The notes: generated from the sequence alone by a model not told the origin. Shown: positions 1 to 8,257, numbered from the stretch's first letter. The stretch is DNA of 64,000 bases from Streptomyces sp. AC512_CC834 (GCF_019049325.1 NZ_JAGMUO010000113.1:153021-217020); one strand, 5' to 3'. Made by a program: numbers and translations.

Positions 1-318
1 GGCGACTGGATCGCCCGGCACACCCGCGCCGACGTGCTCACCGCCTTCGAGAAGGCCGAGGCGGCGGTCGCTCCGGTCCAGGACGTGCGGGACGTGATGA
101 GCGACCCGCAGTACCAGGCCCTCGACACCGTCACCACCGTCGACGATCCCGAGCTGGGCCCGCTGCGCATGCAGAACGTCCTCTTCCGGCTCTCCGCGAC
201 CCCGGGGGCGATCCGCTGGGCGGGCCGCCCGCACGGCGCGGACACCGAGGAGGTACTGACCGGGCTTGGGCTCACCCCGGCGGACGTGAAGGAGCTGCGC
301 GAGGAGGGCGTCGTATGA
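1..318 (+). CDS. CaiB/BaiF-type CoA transferase, C-terminal part (5' end outside window)
   Basis: Frame 1 is open from the first base and ends at TGA 316-318, giving the last 105 residues of a longer protein. The segment begins mid-domain (GDWIARHTRADV) and carries the family's usual C-terminal elements: an APVQDVRDVMSDPQ stretch and the closing HGADTEEVLTGLGL motif that precedes the C-terminus. Class III CoA transferases move CoA between carboxylic acids in the cytoplasm. The catalytic Asp lies in the missing N-terminal part. The stop overlaps the next start (ATGA), so the two genes are translationally coupled and probably act in one acyl-CoA degradation route. The substrate cannot be told from this fragment. 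Confidence 0.85.
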   Translation, partial: GDWIARHTRADVLTAFEKAEAAVAPVQDVRDVMSDPQYQALDTVTTVDDPELGPLRMQNVLFRLSATPGAIRWAGRPHGADTEEVLTGLGLTPADVKELREEGVV

Positions 319-1139
319 ACGCGCCCCCGCTGACCTGGTTGTACGCGCCCGGGGACCGGCCCCGGGTGGTCGCCAAGGCGCTGGCCGCCGGTGCCGACGT
401 GGTGGTGGTCGACCTGGAGGACGCGGTCGCCGCCGACCGCAAGGAGTACGCCCGCGACGCCACCGCCGAGCTGCTCACCGAGCCGCAGCCGGTGCCGGTG
501 CACGTCCGCGTCAACGCCCTGGACGGGCCGTTCGCCGCCGGGGACCTGGCGGCGCTGGCCGCGCTGCCGGGACTGTCCGGGCTGCGGCTGCCCAAGGTGA
601 CCTCCCCGGAGCAGGTGACCGGCGTCGCCGCGACCACCGGCGGGCCACCGCTGTACGCCCTGCTGGAGACGGCCCTCGGGGTGGAGCGGGCGTACCGGAT
701 CGCCGCCGCCCACCCGTCGCTGCGCGGCATCGCCCTCGGCGAGGCGGATCTCCGTGCCGACCTGGGGGTACGTGGGGACACCGGCCTGGACTGGTCGCGC
801 TCGCGGGTGGTCGTGGCCGCGCGGGCGGCGGGTCTTGCGCCGCCGTCGCAGACGGTGCATCCGGACACGCGGGACCTGGAGGGTCTGGCCGCGTCCTGCG
901 CGCACGGCCGTGCCCTGGGCTTCCTCGGGCGGGCGGCGATCCACCCCCGCCAGTTGCCGATCATCGAGCGGGCGTATCTGCCGACCGAACGGGAGCTGGA
1001 GGAGGCGGAGACGATCGTCAAGGCGGCGACGGTCCAGCCGGGCGCGCAGGCGCTGCCGGACGGCCGGTTCATCGACGCGGCGGTTGTGGCGACGGCCCGG
1101 CGCACCCTGTCCCTGGCCCGGCGGCCCGCCCTGTCCTGA
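315..1139 (+). CDS. HpcH/HpaI aldolase / citrate lyase beta-like (CitE family) protein
   Basis: A 274-aa TIM-barrel lyase of CitE/malyl-CoA lyase type. Visible family motifs are APGDRP near residue 12 (phosphate/CoA binding), DLEDAV near residue 33, RVNALDG near 63, LLETALGV near 115 and GEADLRADLG near 140 (metal-binding acidic residues), and AIHPRQLP near 213. The length fits stand-alone CitE-like proteins, which cleave citramalyl-, malyl- or HMG-type CoA esters rather than being part of a citrate lyase complex. The ATG overlaps the stop of the upstream CoA transferase (ATGA), so a paired activate-then-cleave role is likely. The exact substrate is unknown. A strong hairpin follows the gene. 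Confidence 0.85.
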   Translation: MNAPPLTWLYAPGDRPRVVAKALAAGADVVVVDLEDAVAADRKEYARDATAELLTEPQPVPVHVRVNALDGPFAAGDLAALAALPGLSGLRLPKVTSPEQVTGVAATTGGPPLYALLETALGVERAYRIAAAHPSLRGIALGEADLRADLGVRGDTGLDWSRSRVVVAARAAGLAPPSQTVHPDTRDLEGLAASCAHGRALGFLGRAAIHPRQLPIIERAYLPTERELEEAETIVKAATVQPGAQALPDGRFIDAAVVATARRTLSLARRPALS

Positions 1140-1158
1140 CCGGAGTGTCCCGGCACAC

Positions 1159-1195
1159 GCCGAGGGCGCCCGGGGAAGTCCCGGGCGCCCTCGGC
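1159..1195. terminator. Bidirectional hairpin terminator
   Basis: Perfect 16-bp inverted repeat (1159-1174 with 1180-1195) and a 5-base loop, between the convergent CitE-like gene and lgt. There is no long T tract, as is usual in Streptomyces. It can serve both strands. Confidence 0.8.
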
Positions 1196-1213
1196 GGCGT
1201 ATACGGCGGGCCG

Positions 1214-2293
1214 TCAGCCCTTCTTGGCGGTGTCGGCCCCGTCCTTCACGGTCTCGGAGCTCCTGGCGTCGTCCTTCGCGTCGTCTTTCGCGTCGTCGGC
1301 CTCGTCCGCGGGCTCGGATTCTTCTGCGCGTCCGGCCGCGTCCCCGCCGTCGGACTCCTTCGCGTGCCCGGCATCGTCCGCGTCGTCGGCTTCCTTCGCG
1401 TCGTCGGCTCCGGTGTCCGCGGGGTCCGCCTCCGCGTCCGCCTTCGCGGCGTCCCCGGCGTCGCCGTCGGACGGCTCCGCGCCCCGCTCGACCACGGCCT
1501 CCCGGCCCGGCCGCATCCGCGCCGAGAGCACGATGTACAGCACGGCGAGCAGGAACACGAACAGCGCGGTCCAGTTGTTCAGCCTGAGGCCCAGGATGTG
1601 GTGGGCGTCGTCGACGCGCAGGTACTCGATCCAGAACCGGCCCGCGCAGTACGCGGCGACGTACAGCGCGAAGGCCCGCCCGTGGCCGAGCTTGAAGCGG
1701 CGGTCGGCCCAGATGACGAGGAAGGCGACGCCGACGCACCACAGCGACTCGTACAGGAACGTCGGGTGGTAGGTGCCCGGCACCCGTCCGTCGGCCGTCG
1801 AGGTGATCTCGAGGGCCCACGGCAGGTCGGTCGCCTTGCCGTACAGCTCCTGGTTGAACCAGTTGCCCCAGCGGCCGATGGCCTGCGCGAGGGCGATGCC
1901 GGGGGCGACGGCGTCGGCGTACGCCGGCATCGGGACGCCCATGCGGCGGGCGCCGATCCAGGCGCCCACCGCGCCGAACGCGATCGCGCCCCAGATGCCG
2001 AGGCCGCCCTCCCAGATCTTGAAGGCGTCGACCCAGTCACGGCCCTCGCTGAAGTAGAGCTGGTAGTCCGTGATCACGTGGTAGAGGCGTCCGCCGACCA
2101 GACCGAAGGGAACGGCCCAGACCGCGATGTCGGCCACTGTGCCGGACCGCCCGCCCCGGGCGACCCAGCGCTTGTTGCCGAGCCAGACGGCAACGAAGAC
2201 GCCGATGATGATGCAGAACGCGTAGCCGCGCAGCGGGATGGGACCGAGGTGCAGCACCCCGCGCGACGGGCTGGGAATGAAGGCAAGTTCCAT
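1214..2293 (-). CDS. lgt: Prolipoprotein diacylglyceryl transferase
   Basis: Lgt transfers diacylglycerol from phosphatidylglycerol to the lipobox Cys of prolipoproteins in the cytoplasmic membrane. The 359-aa product has about seven hydrophobic segments, the GGRLYH element at residues 67-72 and the Lgt signature GRWGNWFNQELYG at 140-152, followed by a YHPTFLYES segment and GRFWIEYLR further on. The catalytic core ends near residue 275. The last ~85 residues are an Asp/Glu/Ala/Lys-rich, low-complexity cytoplasmic tail (repeated DDA and DDAKDDA). Such acidic extensions are common in Streptomyces Lgt but absent from the E. coli enzyme. It is the last gene of the long minus-strand trp-associated run and functions before LspA, encoded at about 42 kb. 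Confidence 0.96.
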   Translation of the reverse strand: MELAFIPSPSRGVLHLGPIPLRGYAFCIIIGVFVAVWLGNKRWVARGGRSGTVADIAVWAVPFGLVGGRLYHVITDYQLYFSEGRDWVDAFKIWEGGLGIWGAIAFGAVGAWIGARRMGVPMPAYADAVAPGIALAQAIGRWGNWFNQELYGKATDLPWALEITSTADGRVPGTYHPTFLYESLWCVGVAFLVIWADRRFKLGHGRAFALYVAAYCAGRFWIEYLRVDDAHHILGLRLNNWTALFVFLLAVLYIVLSARMRPGREAVVERGAEPSDGDAGDAAKADAEADPADTGADDAKEADDADDAGHAKESDGGDAAGRAEESEPADEADDAKDDAKDDARSSETVKDGADTAKKG

Positions 2294-2369
2294 GGCAGGG
2301 TCGACGCTACCGTGTCGGACGGGACGCGCGGCGGGCAGCCCGGCTACGGGTCCGTAACGAGCGGGCGCG

Positions 2370-3143
2370 CTACTTGTTGGCCTCCTCCACCATCTGCTTG
2401 AACTTGGCCGGTGTCATCGAGCGGTCCTGGTAGATGTTCTTGCCGTCCAGGAGCACCGTCGGCGTGCCGCTGAAGCCGCCGTCCTGGAAGGCCTTGTTGG
2501 ACTTCTCCACCCAACTGTTGTGCTTGCCGTTCTTCACGCACTCCTGGAAGAGGGTGGTGTCGAGGCCGTCGACCTCGCCCGCCAGGTCGAGCAGCTTGTT
2601 CTCGTCGGCGAAGGCGTCGTCGGTCTCGGACGGCTGGTTGTCGTACAGCACGTCGTGGTAAGGGGTGAACTTTCCGGCGTCCTGGGCGCAGGCCGCGGCA
2701 TTGGCGGCCTTGCGGGAGCCGGTGCCGCCCATGTTGCCGTCGATGATCGTGGCCAGGTGGTATTCCACCTTGAGCTTTCCGGCGTCGGTCAGCTCGTGGA
2801 CGGTGTCGCGGTACGCCAGCTCGAAGGCCTTGCAGGCCGGGCAGCGGAAGTCCTCCCAGATGGTGAGCGTGGACTTGGCGCTCTCCTTGCCGACGGGGAT
2901 CGCGAGGCCGTCCTTGCCCTGCGCGCCGGAGGGCGCCACGATCGGCCCGGCGGACTCGCTGCCGTCGTCCTTGCCCGCGTTCGCGGCGACCACGCCGATC
3001 ACCGCCGCGAGCCCCAGGACGCAGACCACGCTCGCGCCGACGATCAGCGCGCGGCGGCGCTTGTCCCTGGACTTCTGCTTCTCGCGCTCGGCTGCCAGCT
3101 TCTCGCGGGCGCCGCGCTTTCCCTGTCGGTTCTTCTCGCTCAC
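2370..3143 (-). CDS. Membrane-anchored DsbA-like thioredoxin-fold protein
   Basis: The 257-aa protein has a highly basic N-terminus, one membrane-spanning segment at about residues 32-54, then an extracytoplasmic DsbA-type thioredoxin domain with active-site CPAC at 101-104 and a GTPTV cis-Pro loop near the C-terminus. It probably oxidises or isomerises disulfides in secreted proteins. The GTG at 3143 is chosen because the family usually starts SEKNRQGKR; the open frame runs further upstream, through the trpA terminator hairpin, which argues against an earlier start. It lies between trpA and lgt. A paralogue with the same architecture (CPGC) is at 34.2 kb. Its redox partner is unknown. Confidence 0.88.
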   Translation of the reverse strand: MSEKNRQGKRGAREKLAAEREKQKSRDKRRRALIVGASVVCVLGLAAVIGVVAANAGKDDGSESAGPIVAPSGAQGKDGLAIPVGKESAKSTLTIWEDFRCPACKAFELAYRDTVHELTDAGKLKVEYHLATIIDGNMGGTGSRKAANAAACAQDAGKFTPYHDVLYDNQPSETDDAFADENKLLDLAGEVDGLDTTLFQECVKNGKHNSWVEKSNKAFQDGGFSGTPTVLLDGKNIYQDRSMTPAKFKQMVEEANK

Positions 3144-3157
3144 ACCCCGCAGAACGA

Positions 3158-3186
3158 ACCGGGGAGGCGCAGCGCGCCTCCCCGGT
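3158..3186 (-). terminator. Terminator downstream of trpA
   Basis: Perfect 13-bp stem (3158-3170 with 3174-3186) and a 3-base loop, 63 bases beyond the trpA stop and 14 bases before the DsbA-like start codon. It probably ends or attenuates the trp transcript. Confidence 0.75.
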
Positions 3187-3248
3187 CCCAGGTCCACCCG
3201 TACGAGGGACCCGTATGACTTACCTGCCGTTACGCCCGGTCTCCCGGT

Positions 3249-4064
3249 CTACGCCTGCCCGCGCACGCCCTTCGCGAGGTCGGCGGCGAGTGCGCGGACG
3301 CCCTCCAGGCCGGCCGCGTCGTCGGGGGCGTCCAGCATGCGCTTGACGAACGCCGAGCCGACGATGACGCCGTCGGCGAAGCGGGCGACCTCGGCGGCCT
3401 GTGCGGCGTTGGAGACGCCGAGGCCGACACAGACCGGGGTGTCGGTGGTGGCGCGGGTGCGCCGCACCAGGTCCTCGGCCTGCGCGCCGACCGACTCGCG
3501 GGTGCCGGTGACGCCCATGAGGGAGGCGGCGTAGACGAAGCCGCTGCCGGCCGCGGTGATCTCGGCGAGCCGTGCGTCCCGGCTGCTGGGCGCGACCACG
3601 AAGACCGTGGCGAGCCCGTGCTTGTCGGCGTGCTCCCTCCACAGCGCCGACTCCTGCACGGGCAGGTCGGGCAGGATGCACCCGGCGCCGCCCGCCTCGG
3701 CCAGCTCGCTGGTGAAGCGCTCGACGCCGTAGCGGTCGATGGGGTTCCAGTAGGTCATGACGAGGATCGGCTTGCCGGTGGCCTCGTGCGCCTGACGGAC
3801 GGTGCGCATCACGTCGGCGATCCGCACACCGCCGCGCAGGGCGATGTCGTCGGCGGTCTGGATGACCGGGCCGTCCAGGACGGGGTCGCTGTGCGGCAGT
3901 CCCACCTCGACGACGTCGGCGCCGCCGTCGAGGGCGGCCTTGATCGCCTCGATGCCGCCGGTGACGGTCGGGAACCCGGCAGGGAGGTAGGCGATCAGGG
4001 CGGCGCGCCCCTCGGCCTTCGTCGCGGCGAGGGTGTCGTTCAGCAGTCGCACGTTCCCGCTCAC
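3249..4064 (-). CDS. trpA: Tryptophan synthase alpha subunit
   Basis: TrpA cleaves indole-3-glycerol phosphate to indole and glyceraldehyde 3-phosphate within the alpha2beta2 complex. The 271-aa protein has the substrate-cleaving Glu at position 53 in VEVGLPHSDP, followed by LDGP with the second catalytic Asp at 64, and FVYAASLMGVTG later in the barrel. The GTG start (4062-4064) overlaps the trpB stop as GTGA, so it is translationally coupled to trpB and this start is secure. The frame remains open far upstream inside trpB, which is only high-GC shadow. A strong hairpin follows. Confidence 0.96.
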   Translation of the reverse strand: MSGNVRLLNDTLAATKAEGRAALIAYLPAGFPTVTGGIEAIKAALDGGADVVEVGLPHSDPVLDGPVIQTADDIALRGGVRIADVMRTVRQAHEATGKPILVMTYWNPIDRYGVERFTSELAEAGGAGCILPDLPVQESALWREHADKHGLATVFVVAPSSRDARLAEITAAGSGFVYAASLMGVTGTRESVGAQAEDLVRRTRATTDTPVCVGLGVSNAAQAAEVARFADGVIVGSAFVKRMLDAPDDAAGLEGVRALAADLAKGVRGQA

Positions 4065-5344
4065 TTGGCGTCCCCCTCGATCTCCGCGGCGCCGGTCTCG
4101 TCGGCCGCGACCTCGGCGTCGGTGTCGTACAGCCCGAAGTAGCGGGCCGCGGTGTCCATGTCCTTGTCGCCGCGGCCGGACAGGTTGACCACGATCAGCC
4201 CGTCCTTGCCCAGCTCCTCGCCGACCTCCAGGGCCCCGGCCAGCGCGTGGGCGCTCTCGATGGCCGGGATGATGCCCTCGGTGCGCGACAGCAGGCGCAG
4301 GGCCCGCATGGCGGCGGCGTCGGTGACCGCGCGGTACTCGCCGCGGCCGGAGTCCTTGAGGTAGGCGTGCTCGGGTCCGATGCCCGGGTAGTCCAGGCCG
4401 GCCGAGATCGAGTACGGCTCGGTGATCTGGCCCTCGTCGTCCTGGAGGACGTAGGACCGGGAGCCGTGCAGGATGCCGGGCTCGCCCGCGGTCAGGGTGG
4501 CCGCGTGCTCGCCGCTCTCGACGCCGTGCCCGGCGGGCTCGCAGCCGATGAGGCGGACGTCGGCGTCGGGGATGAAGGCGTGGAAGAGACCGATGGCGTT
4601 GGAGCCGCCGCCGACGCAGGCGATCGCGGCGTCGGGGAGGCGTCCGGCCTGCTCCAGGAGCTGGCGGCGGGCCTCGACGCCGATGACACGGTGGAAGTCG
4701 CGCACCATCGCCGGGAAGGGGTGGGGCCCGGCGACGGTGCCGAACAGGTAGTGGGTGCGGTCGACGTTGGCGACCCAGTCGCGGAAGGCCTCGTTGATCG
4801 CGTCCTTCAGCGTGCGGCTGCCGGACTTCACGGCGATGACCTCGGCGCCGAGCATCCGCATGCGGGCCACGTTGAGGGCCTGGCGCCGGGTGTCGATCTC
4901 GCCCATGTAGATGGTGCAGTCGAGGCCGAAGAGGGCGCAGGCCGTCGCCGTGGCCACGCCGTGCTGGCCGGCGCCGGTCTCGGCGATCACGCGGGTCTTG
5001 CCCATGCGCCTGGTGAGCAGGGCCTGGCCGAGCACGTTGTTGATCTTGTGCGAGCCGGTGTGGTTCAGGTCCTCGCGCTTGAGGAAGACCCGGGCACCGC
5101 CGGCGTGCTCGGCGAAGCGGGGCACCTCGGTGAGGGACGAGGGGCGGCCGGTGTAGTGGACGAGCAGGTCGTCCAGTTCGCGGGCGAACTCCGGGTCGGA
5201 CTTGGCCTTGTCGTACTCGACGGCGACCTCGTCCACGGCGGCGACGAGGGCCTCCGGGATGAACTTGCCGCCGTACGCGCCGAAGTAGCCTTCGGGGCTC
5301 GGGGTTTGACCCTCCGGGTCGGGGATGAAGAAGTTGCTGGGCAT
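4061..5344 (-). CDS. trpB: Tryptophan synthase beta subunit
   Basis: The PLP-dependent subunit that condenses indole with serine. The 427-aa length is slightly above the ~400-aa norm because of a short acidic C-terminal tail. The PLP lysine is K100 in LNHTGSHKINN, the phosphate-binding loop is CVGGGSNAIG near residue 240, and GRPSSLTEVPRF near 65-77 is the typical TrpB1 N-terminal motif. It overlaps trpA by four bases. Its leader, about 130 bases between trpM and trpB, holds a dispersed-type repeat and is the only sizeable non-coding gap in the trpC-M-B-A set. Confidence 0.97.
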   Translation of the reverse strand: MPSNFFIPDPEGQTPSPEGYFGAYGGKFIPEALVAAVDEVAVEYDKAKSDPEFARELDDLLVHYTGRPSSLTEVPRFAEHAGGARVFLKREDLNHTGSHKINNVLGQALLTRRMGKTRVIAETGAGQHGVATATACALFGLDCTIYMGEIDTRRQALNVARMRMLGAEVIAVKSGSRTLKDAINEAFRDWVANVDRTHYLFGTVAGPHPFPAMVRDFHRVIGVEARRQLLEQAGRLPDAAIACVGGGSNAIGLFHAFIPDADVRLIGCEPAGHGVESGEHAATLTAGEPGILHGSRSYVLQDDEGQITEPYSISAGLDYPGIGPEHAYLKDSGRGEYRAVTDAAAMRALRLLSRTEGIIPAIESAHALAGALEVGEELGKDGLIVVNLSGRGDKDMDTAARYFGLYDTDAEVAADETGAAEIEGDAK

Positions 5345-5399
5345 GCGGGTACCTCACGGTGAGTGTCTGGTGGGGACTAATCGCCGTGGGGGCGGGGTG

Positions 5400-5481
5400 T
5401 TGTCTGTCGGCTGCCGGCCCGTTGTGGCTGGTCGCGCCCACGCGACGGAGTCGCAGATTCACTACAGCCCCGCGCCCCTAG
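5400..5481 (-). repeat. Streptomyces-type intergenic repeat (GGGGCGCGGGGCT...GCGACCAGCC family)
   Basis: Read on the minus strand, the segment starts at the trpM stop with GGGGCGCGGGGCT, continues through GTGGGCGCGACCAGCC and ends in CAGCCGACAGACAAC. I recognise this from memory as a short element found in many copies between genes of Streptomyces genomes. No second copy occurs in this window. It supplies the last base of the trpM stop region and separates trpM from trpB. Confidence 0.55.
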
Positions 5482-5654
5482 GTTGGCTGGTGCCATCGCA
5501 TGCCGTTGACCTGCCCGGGTTCGTCTCCGATGACGTATCGCACCCTGCGGCCGTGCACCCGGCGGGCGGGGGCGCGGCAGCCTCGGGGGCGGCAGCCGCG
5601 CGCGAGGCGGGCGTACGGGTCCCGGGAGGTTGGGGTGAGGGGGAGCGTCGTCAT
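5478..5654 (-). CDS. trpM: TrpM, small modulator of tryptophan biosynthesis
   Basis: A 58-aa ORF on the minus strand between trpC and trpB. It starts MTTLPLTPTSRDPYARLARG and ends VNGMRWHQPT. The centre is very rich in Arg and Cys (RGCRPRGCRAPARRVHGRR), followed by VRYVIGDEPGQVNG. Composition, length and position match TrpM of S. coelicolor, a small protein reported to modulate tryptophan biosynthesis and to affect development; this is from memory. The ATG lies 21 bases past the trpC stop, so it is in the same transcript. The stop codon sits at the edge of a dispersed intergenic repeat, which may have remodelled the C-terminus. It is easily missed by length cut-offs. Confidence 0.85.
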   Translation of the reverse strand: MTTLPLTPTSRDPYARLARGCRPRGCRAPARRVHGRRVRYVIGDEPGQVNGMRWHQPT

Positions 5655-5675
5655 CGGGGTCAGCCTAGCGGGGTG

Positions 5676-6485
5676 TCAGCCCCGGCCGTGGCGCAGTGCC
5701 GGGTGTTCGCCTGCCGCCACCAGGTCGGAGACGGCCGTCTTCGGGTCGCGGCCGGTCACCAGGGACTCGCCGACCAGGACGGCGTCGGCGCCCTCGTTGG
5801 CGTAGGCGATGAGGTCGTGCGGGCCGCGGACGCCGGACTCGGCGACCTTGACGATGTGCGCGGGGATCTCCGGGGCGACCCGCTCGAACGTGCCGCGGTC
5901 GACCTCGAGCGTCTTCAGGTTGCGCGCGTTGACGCCGATGACCTTGGCGCCGGCGTCCACCGCGCGCTCGACCTCGTCCTCGTCGTGCACCTCGACGAGC
6001 GGGGTGAGTCCGATGGACTCGGCGCGCTCGATCAGCGACTCCAGGGCCGGCTGCTCGAGGGCCGCGACGATCAGCAGCACGAGGTCGGCGCCGTGCGCCC
6101 GGGCCTCCCACAACTGGTACGAGGTGACGACGAAGTCCTTGCGCAGCACGGGGATGTCCACACGCGCGCGGACATCGTCCAGGTCGGCGAGCGAGCCGCC
6201 GAAGCGGCGCTCCTCGGTGAGGACGGAGATGACGGCGGCGCCGCCCGCCTCGTAGTCCGCGGCGAGTGCGGCCGGGTCGGCGATGGCCGCGAGCGCGCCC
6301 TTGGACGGGCTGGAGCGCTTGACCTCGCAGATGACCTTGACACCGTCGCCGCGCAGCGCGGACACGCCGTCCTTGGCGGGGCGAGCCTGGGCCGCGCGCT
6401 CCTTGAGCTCGTCGAGGCTGACGCGCGCCTGCCGCTCCGCGAGGTCGGCACGGACTCCGTCGATGATCTCGTCGAGCACACTCAC
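5676..6485 (-). CDS. trpC: Indole-3-glycerol phosphate synthase
   Basis: TrpC makes indole-3-glycerol phosphate from CdRP, the step before TrpA. The 269-aa monofunctional enzyme carries VICEVKRSSPSKG at residues 51-63, with catalytic Glu54 and Lys56, and a GVNARNLKTLEVD segment plus SGVRGPHDL near the C-terminus. The GTG at 6485 is preferred: the sequence begins SVLDEIIDGVRADL as in homologues and is preceded by a purine-rich GAAAGGGGG ribosome site. There is no fused TrpF domain; that activity comes from PriA at 14 kb. Confidence 0.96.
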   Translation of the reverse strand: MSVLDEIIDGVRADLAERQARVSLDELKERAAQARPAKDGVSALRGDGVKVICEVKRSSPSKGALAAIADPAALAADYEAGGAAVISVLTEERRFGGSLADLDDVRARVDIPVLRKDFVVTSYQLWEARAHGADLVLLIVAALEQPALESLIERAESIGLTPLVEVHDEDEVERAVDAGAKVIGVNARNLKTLEVDRGTFERVAPEIPAHIVKVAESGVRGPHDLIAYANEGADAVLVGESLVTGRDPKTAVSDLVAAGEHPALRHGRG

Positions 6486-6605
6486 GCGAGCGGCCCCCTT
6501 TCTGACGGCAAAACGTGTGGTCACTGTGATGGTATCCGGAACCGGGCACGGGTCCCGCATCCGGCCGACGCCGGTCCCTGGCCCGCCCGGACGTCCGTCG
6601 GACGA

Positions 6606-7067
6606 TCAAGGCAGGAGCGTGCCGCCGAACGGCAGGTTCCGGACGACCGTGAAGACCAGCAGCAACGTCCCCAGCGTCCACAGGTGGACCGGTCCGAGGT
6701 CGACCCGGACGGGACGTCCGCGGGCGGCGCGGATCACCCAGACGGTCCACAGGACGGCGAAGCCCAGATAGGCGAGGACGGCGGGCGCGTTGGCGTGCAG
6801 CGCGGCCGGCATGTCGCCGTGGACGAAGGCGTGGGCGCTGCGCAGGCCGCCGCAGCCGGGGCAGAAGATGCCCGTGAAGCGCAGCAGGGGGCAGACGGGA
6901 TAGTGGCCGGGCTCGTAGGGGTCCACGCTGCCCACGTACGCGAAGGCCCCGGCGACGGCCGCGAGCACTCCGGCCGGGACGGCCAGGCGCGCGAACGCGC
7001 CCCGCGTCGGGGCCCTGGACCGGCTCATGGCGGGGGTCGGGGTCGGCTTACCGCTGTCGGCGTCCAC
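6606..7067 (-). CDS. DUF2752-type membrane protein
   Basis: A small integral membrane protein of about 153 aa with three hydrophobic segments. It contains the DUF2752 hallmark CPLLRFTGIFCPGCGGLRSA, with a CPGCGG core that resembles a metal- or redox-binding motif and is followed by AHAFVHGD. The function of the family is unknown. I chose GTG 7067; an ATG at 7028 (SRSRAPTRG) is an equally reasonable start, and neither has a strong Shine-Dalgarno sequence. It lies between trpC and the HGxxPAAW gene on the same strand and is probably part of the trp-run transcript. Confidence 0.75.
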   Translation of the reverse strand: MDADSGKPTPTPAMSRSRAPTRGAFARLAVPAGVLAAVAGAFAYVGSVDPYEPGHYPVCPLLRFTGIFCPGCGGLRSAHAFVHGDMPAALHANAPAVLAYLGFAVLWTVWVIRAARGRPVRVDLGPVHLWTLGTLLLVFTVVRNLPFGGTLLP

Positions 7068-7170
7068 GCCCGCATTCTGCCCCCGGCGTTCCGCACGCGC
7101 ACGTGAGGGGCGGTTCCCGGCACCCTGTGCCGGTCCGCCCCTCGTGGGGTCCGTGGCCCGCCGTGCCCGG

Positions 7171-7422
7171 TCAGCCCTTGGCGCCGGCCTCCGCACGGTC
7201 GCCCGCGACCTGGTGCACGGGGTGGTTCCGCTTCGGCTGGCCGAGGCCCATCATCCGCATGATGTAGCCCACGACACCGCCGAGGAGCACGACCGCCATG
7301 CCGGCCCAGAAGCCCCACGGCTGGGCGGCCACCATGAACATGCCCGCGATGCAGAAACCGATGAAGGCGATGATGACACCGGTCCAGGCGGCCGGGGTGT
7401 GACCGTGGCTGCTGCCCGCCAT
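7171..7422 (-). CDS. HGxxPAAW family small membrane protein
   Basis: An 83-aa protein starting MAGSSHGHTPAAW, which contains the HGxxPAAW family motif at residues 6-13. Two transmembrane segments follow (about 14-33 and 37-56), then a basic, His-containing C-terminus. The ATG is fixed by a GAGGAG ribosome site six bases upstream. This family is a regular neighbour of trp genes in Streptomyces, but its biochemical role is unknown. The C-terminal segment overlaps no other gene. Confidence 0.85.
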   Translation of the reverse strand: MAGSSHGHTPAAWTGVIIAFIGFCIAGMFMVAAQPWGFWAGMAVVLLGGVVGYIMRMMGLGQPKRNHPVHQVAGDRAEAGAKG

Positions 7423-7540
7423 TGCTTGCTCCTCGTTCTGTGTGCCATGTCTGAGCAGGACGCTCGCGCCCATTGTCCCGCACGGGGGCACGCGCCGTGA
7501 GCGGGGGTGCTCCGGCGGGTGAACGGCGGAGTTGAACGAA

Positions 7541-7576
7541 CCTGGACGCGGGCCTGAACCCGGACCTGAACGCGGG
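7541..7576. repeat. Three 12-bp tandem repeats
   Basis: Three imperfect copies of CCTGAACGCGGG in tandem (7541-7552, 7553-7564, 7565-7576), immediately after the stop of the TIGR02234-type gene and within the 154-base gap before the HGxxPAAW gene. Confidence 0.7.
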
Positions 7577-8209
7577 TCAGGCGCTGGTCGGGTCCTCGCC
7601 TCGGTCGATGGCCTTCCAGAGGTCCTCGGGGCGGTTCGGGTCGACGGGCTGCGGCCTGCGGCGCGGGCGCGGGGTGCCGTCGCGCTCGTAGCGGCCGGAC
7701 ATCGCGGGCCACTGGCGGCCGTAGCGCAGCGCGAGCAGCCCGGCCAGCAGGAGCAGGGCGCCGCCCACGGCGGCGACGTAGGGCCAGGCGGTGTGGGAGA
7801 GCGCGTCCACGGTGGCCGAGGTGTCGCCGGCGGCCTTGGCGGCCTGGTCGTCCAGCGCGGAGCTGTCGGAGGCACCGAGCAGGGCGGCGGCGACGGTGCC
7901 CGCGCCGCTCAGCGCGAGCAGGGCGGCGACGGCGAAGCGGCCCGCCCGGCGGACGGCGAAGACGGCGACGAGCGCGGCGAGGCCCACTATGGCGAGCGCC
8001 GCGGGTACGCCCGTGACGTCGCTGCCCGTGGCGGTCAGGGGAAACGCGCCGCCGGCCACCGTCGCGGTGCCCTGCGCCCACTCCTGCCGGGTGGCGAGCA
8101 GGGCGACGGCGGCGCCGAGCGCGCCGCACATCAGGGCTACGGCGAGGCTCCGGCGGCCGGCCCGGGCGGGTCCTGCGGCTGGGGTGCGGGGGTGCGGAAC
8201 GGCTGTCAC
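7577..8209 (-). CDS. TIGR02234-type membrane protein associated with trp operons
   Basis: About 210 aa with four hydrophobic segments (two near the N-terminus, one central, one near residue 150) and a basic cytoplasmic tail ending NRPEDLWKAIDRGEDPTSA. Position next to trpE and topology match the 'trp region conserved hypothetical membrane protein' family of actinobacteria, whose function is unknown. Possible GTG starts are 8224, 8218 and 8209. I prefer 8209: the other two are almost against a perfect 11-bp hairpin that would hide their ribosome site, while 8209 has GGAG just upstream, though with short spacing. Confidence 0.8.
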   Translation of the reverse strand: MTAVPHPRTPAAGPARAGRRSLAVALMCGALGAAVALLATRQEWAQGTATVAGGAFPLTATGSDVTGVPAALAIVGLAALVAVFAVRRAGRFAVAALLALSGAGTVAAALLGASDSSALDDQAAKAAGDTSATVDALSHTAWPYVAAVGGALLLLAGLLALRYGRQWPAMSGRYERDGTPRPRRRPQPVDPNRPEDLWKAIDRGEDPTSA

Positions 8210-8225
8210 GTACTCCACTATCACC

Positions 8226-8257
8226 CGAACCCCGGGCGAACCGTCACCCGGGGTTCG
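8226..8257 (-). terminator. Hairpin between trpE and the TIGR02234-type gene
   Basis: Perfect 11-bp inverted repeat (8226-8236 with 8247-8257), loop of 10 bases, 45 bases past the trpE stop. It could be a partial terminator that lowers expression of the downstream genes relative to trpE, or an mRNA-stabilising 3' end. Confidence 0.65.
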
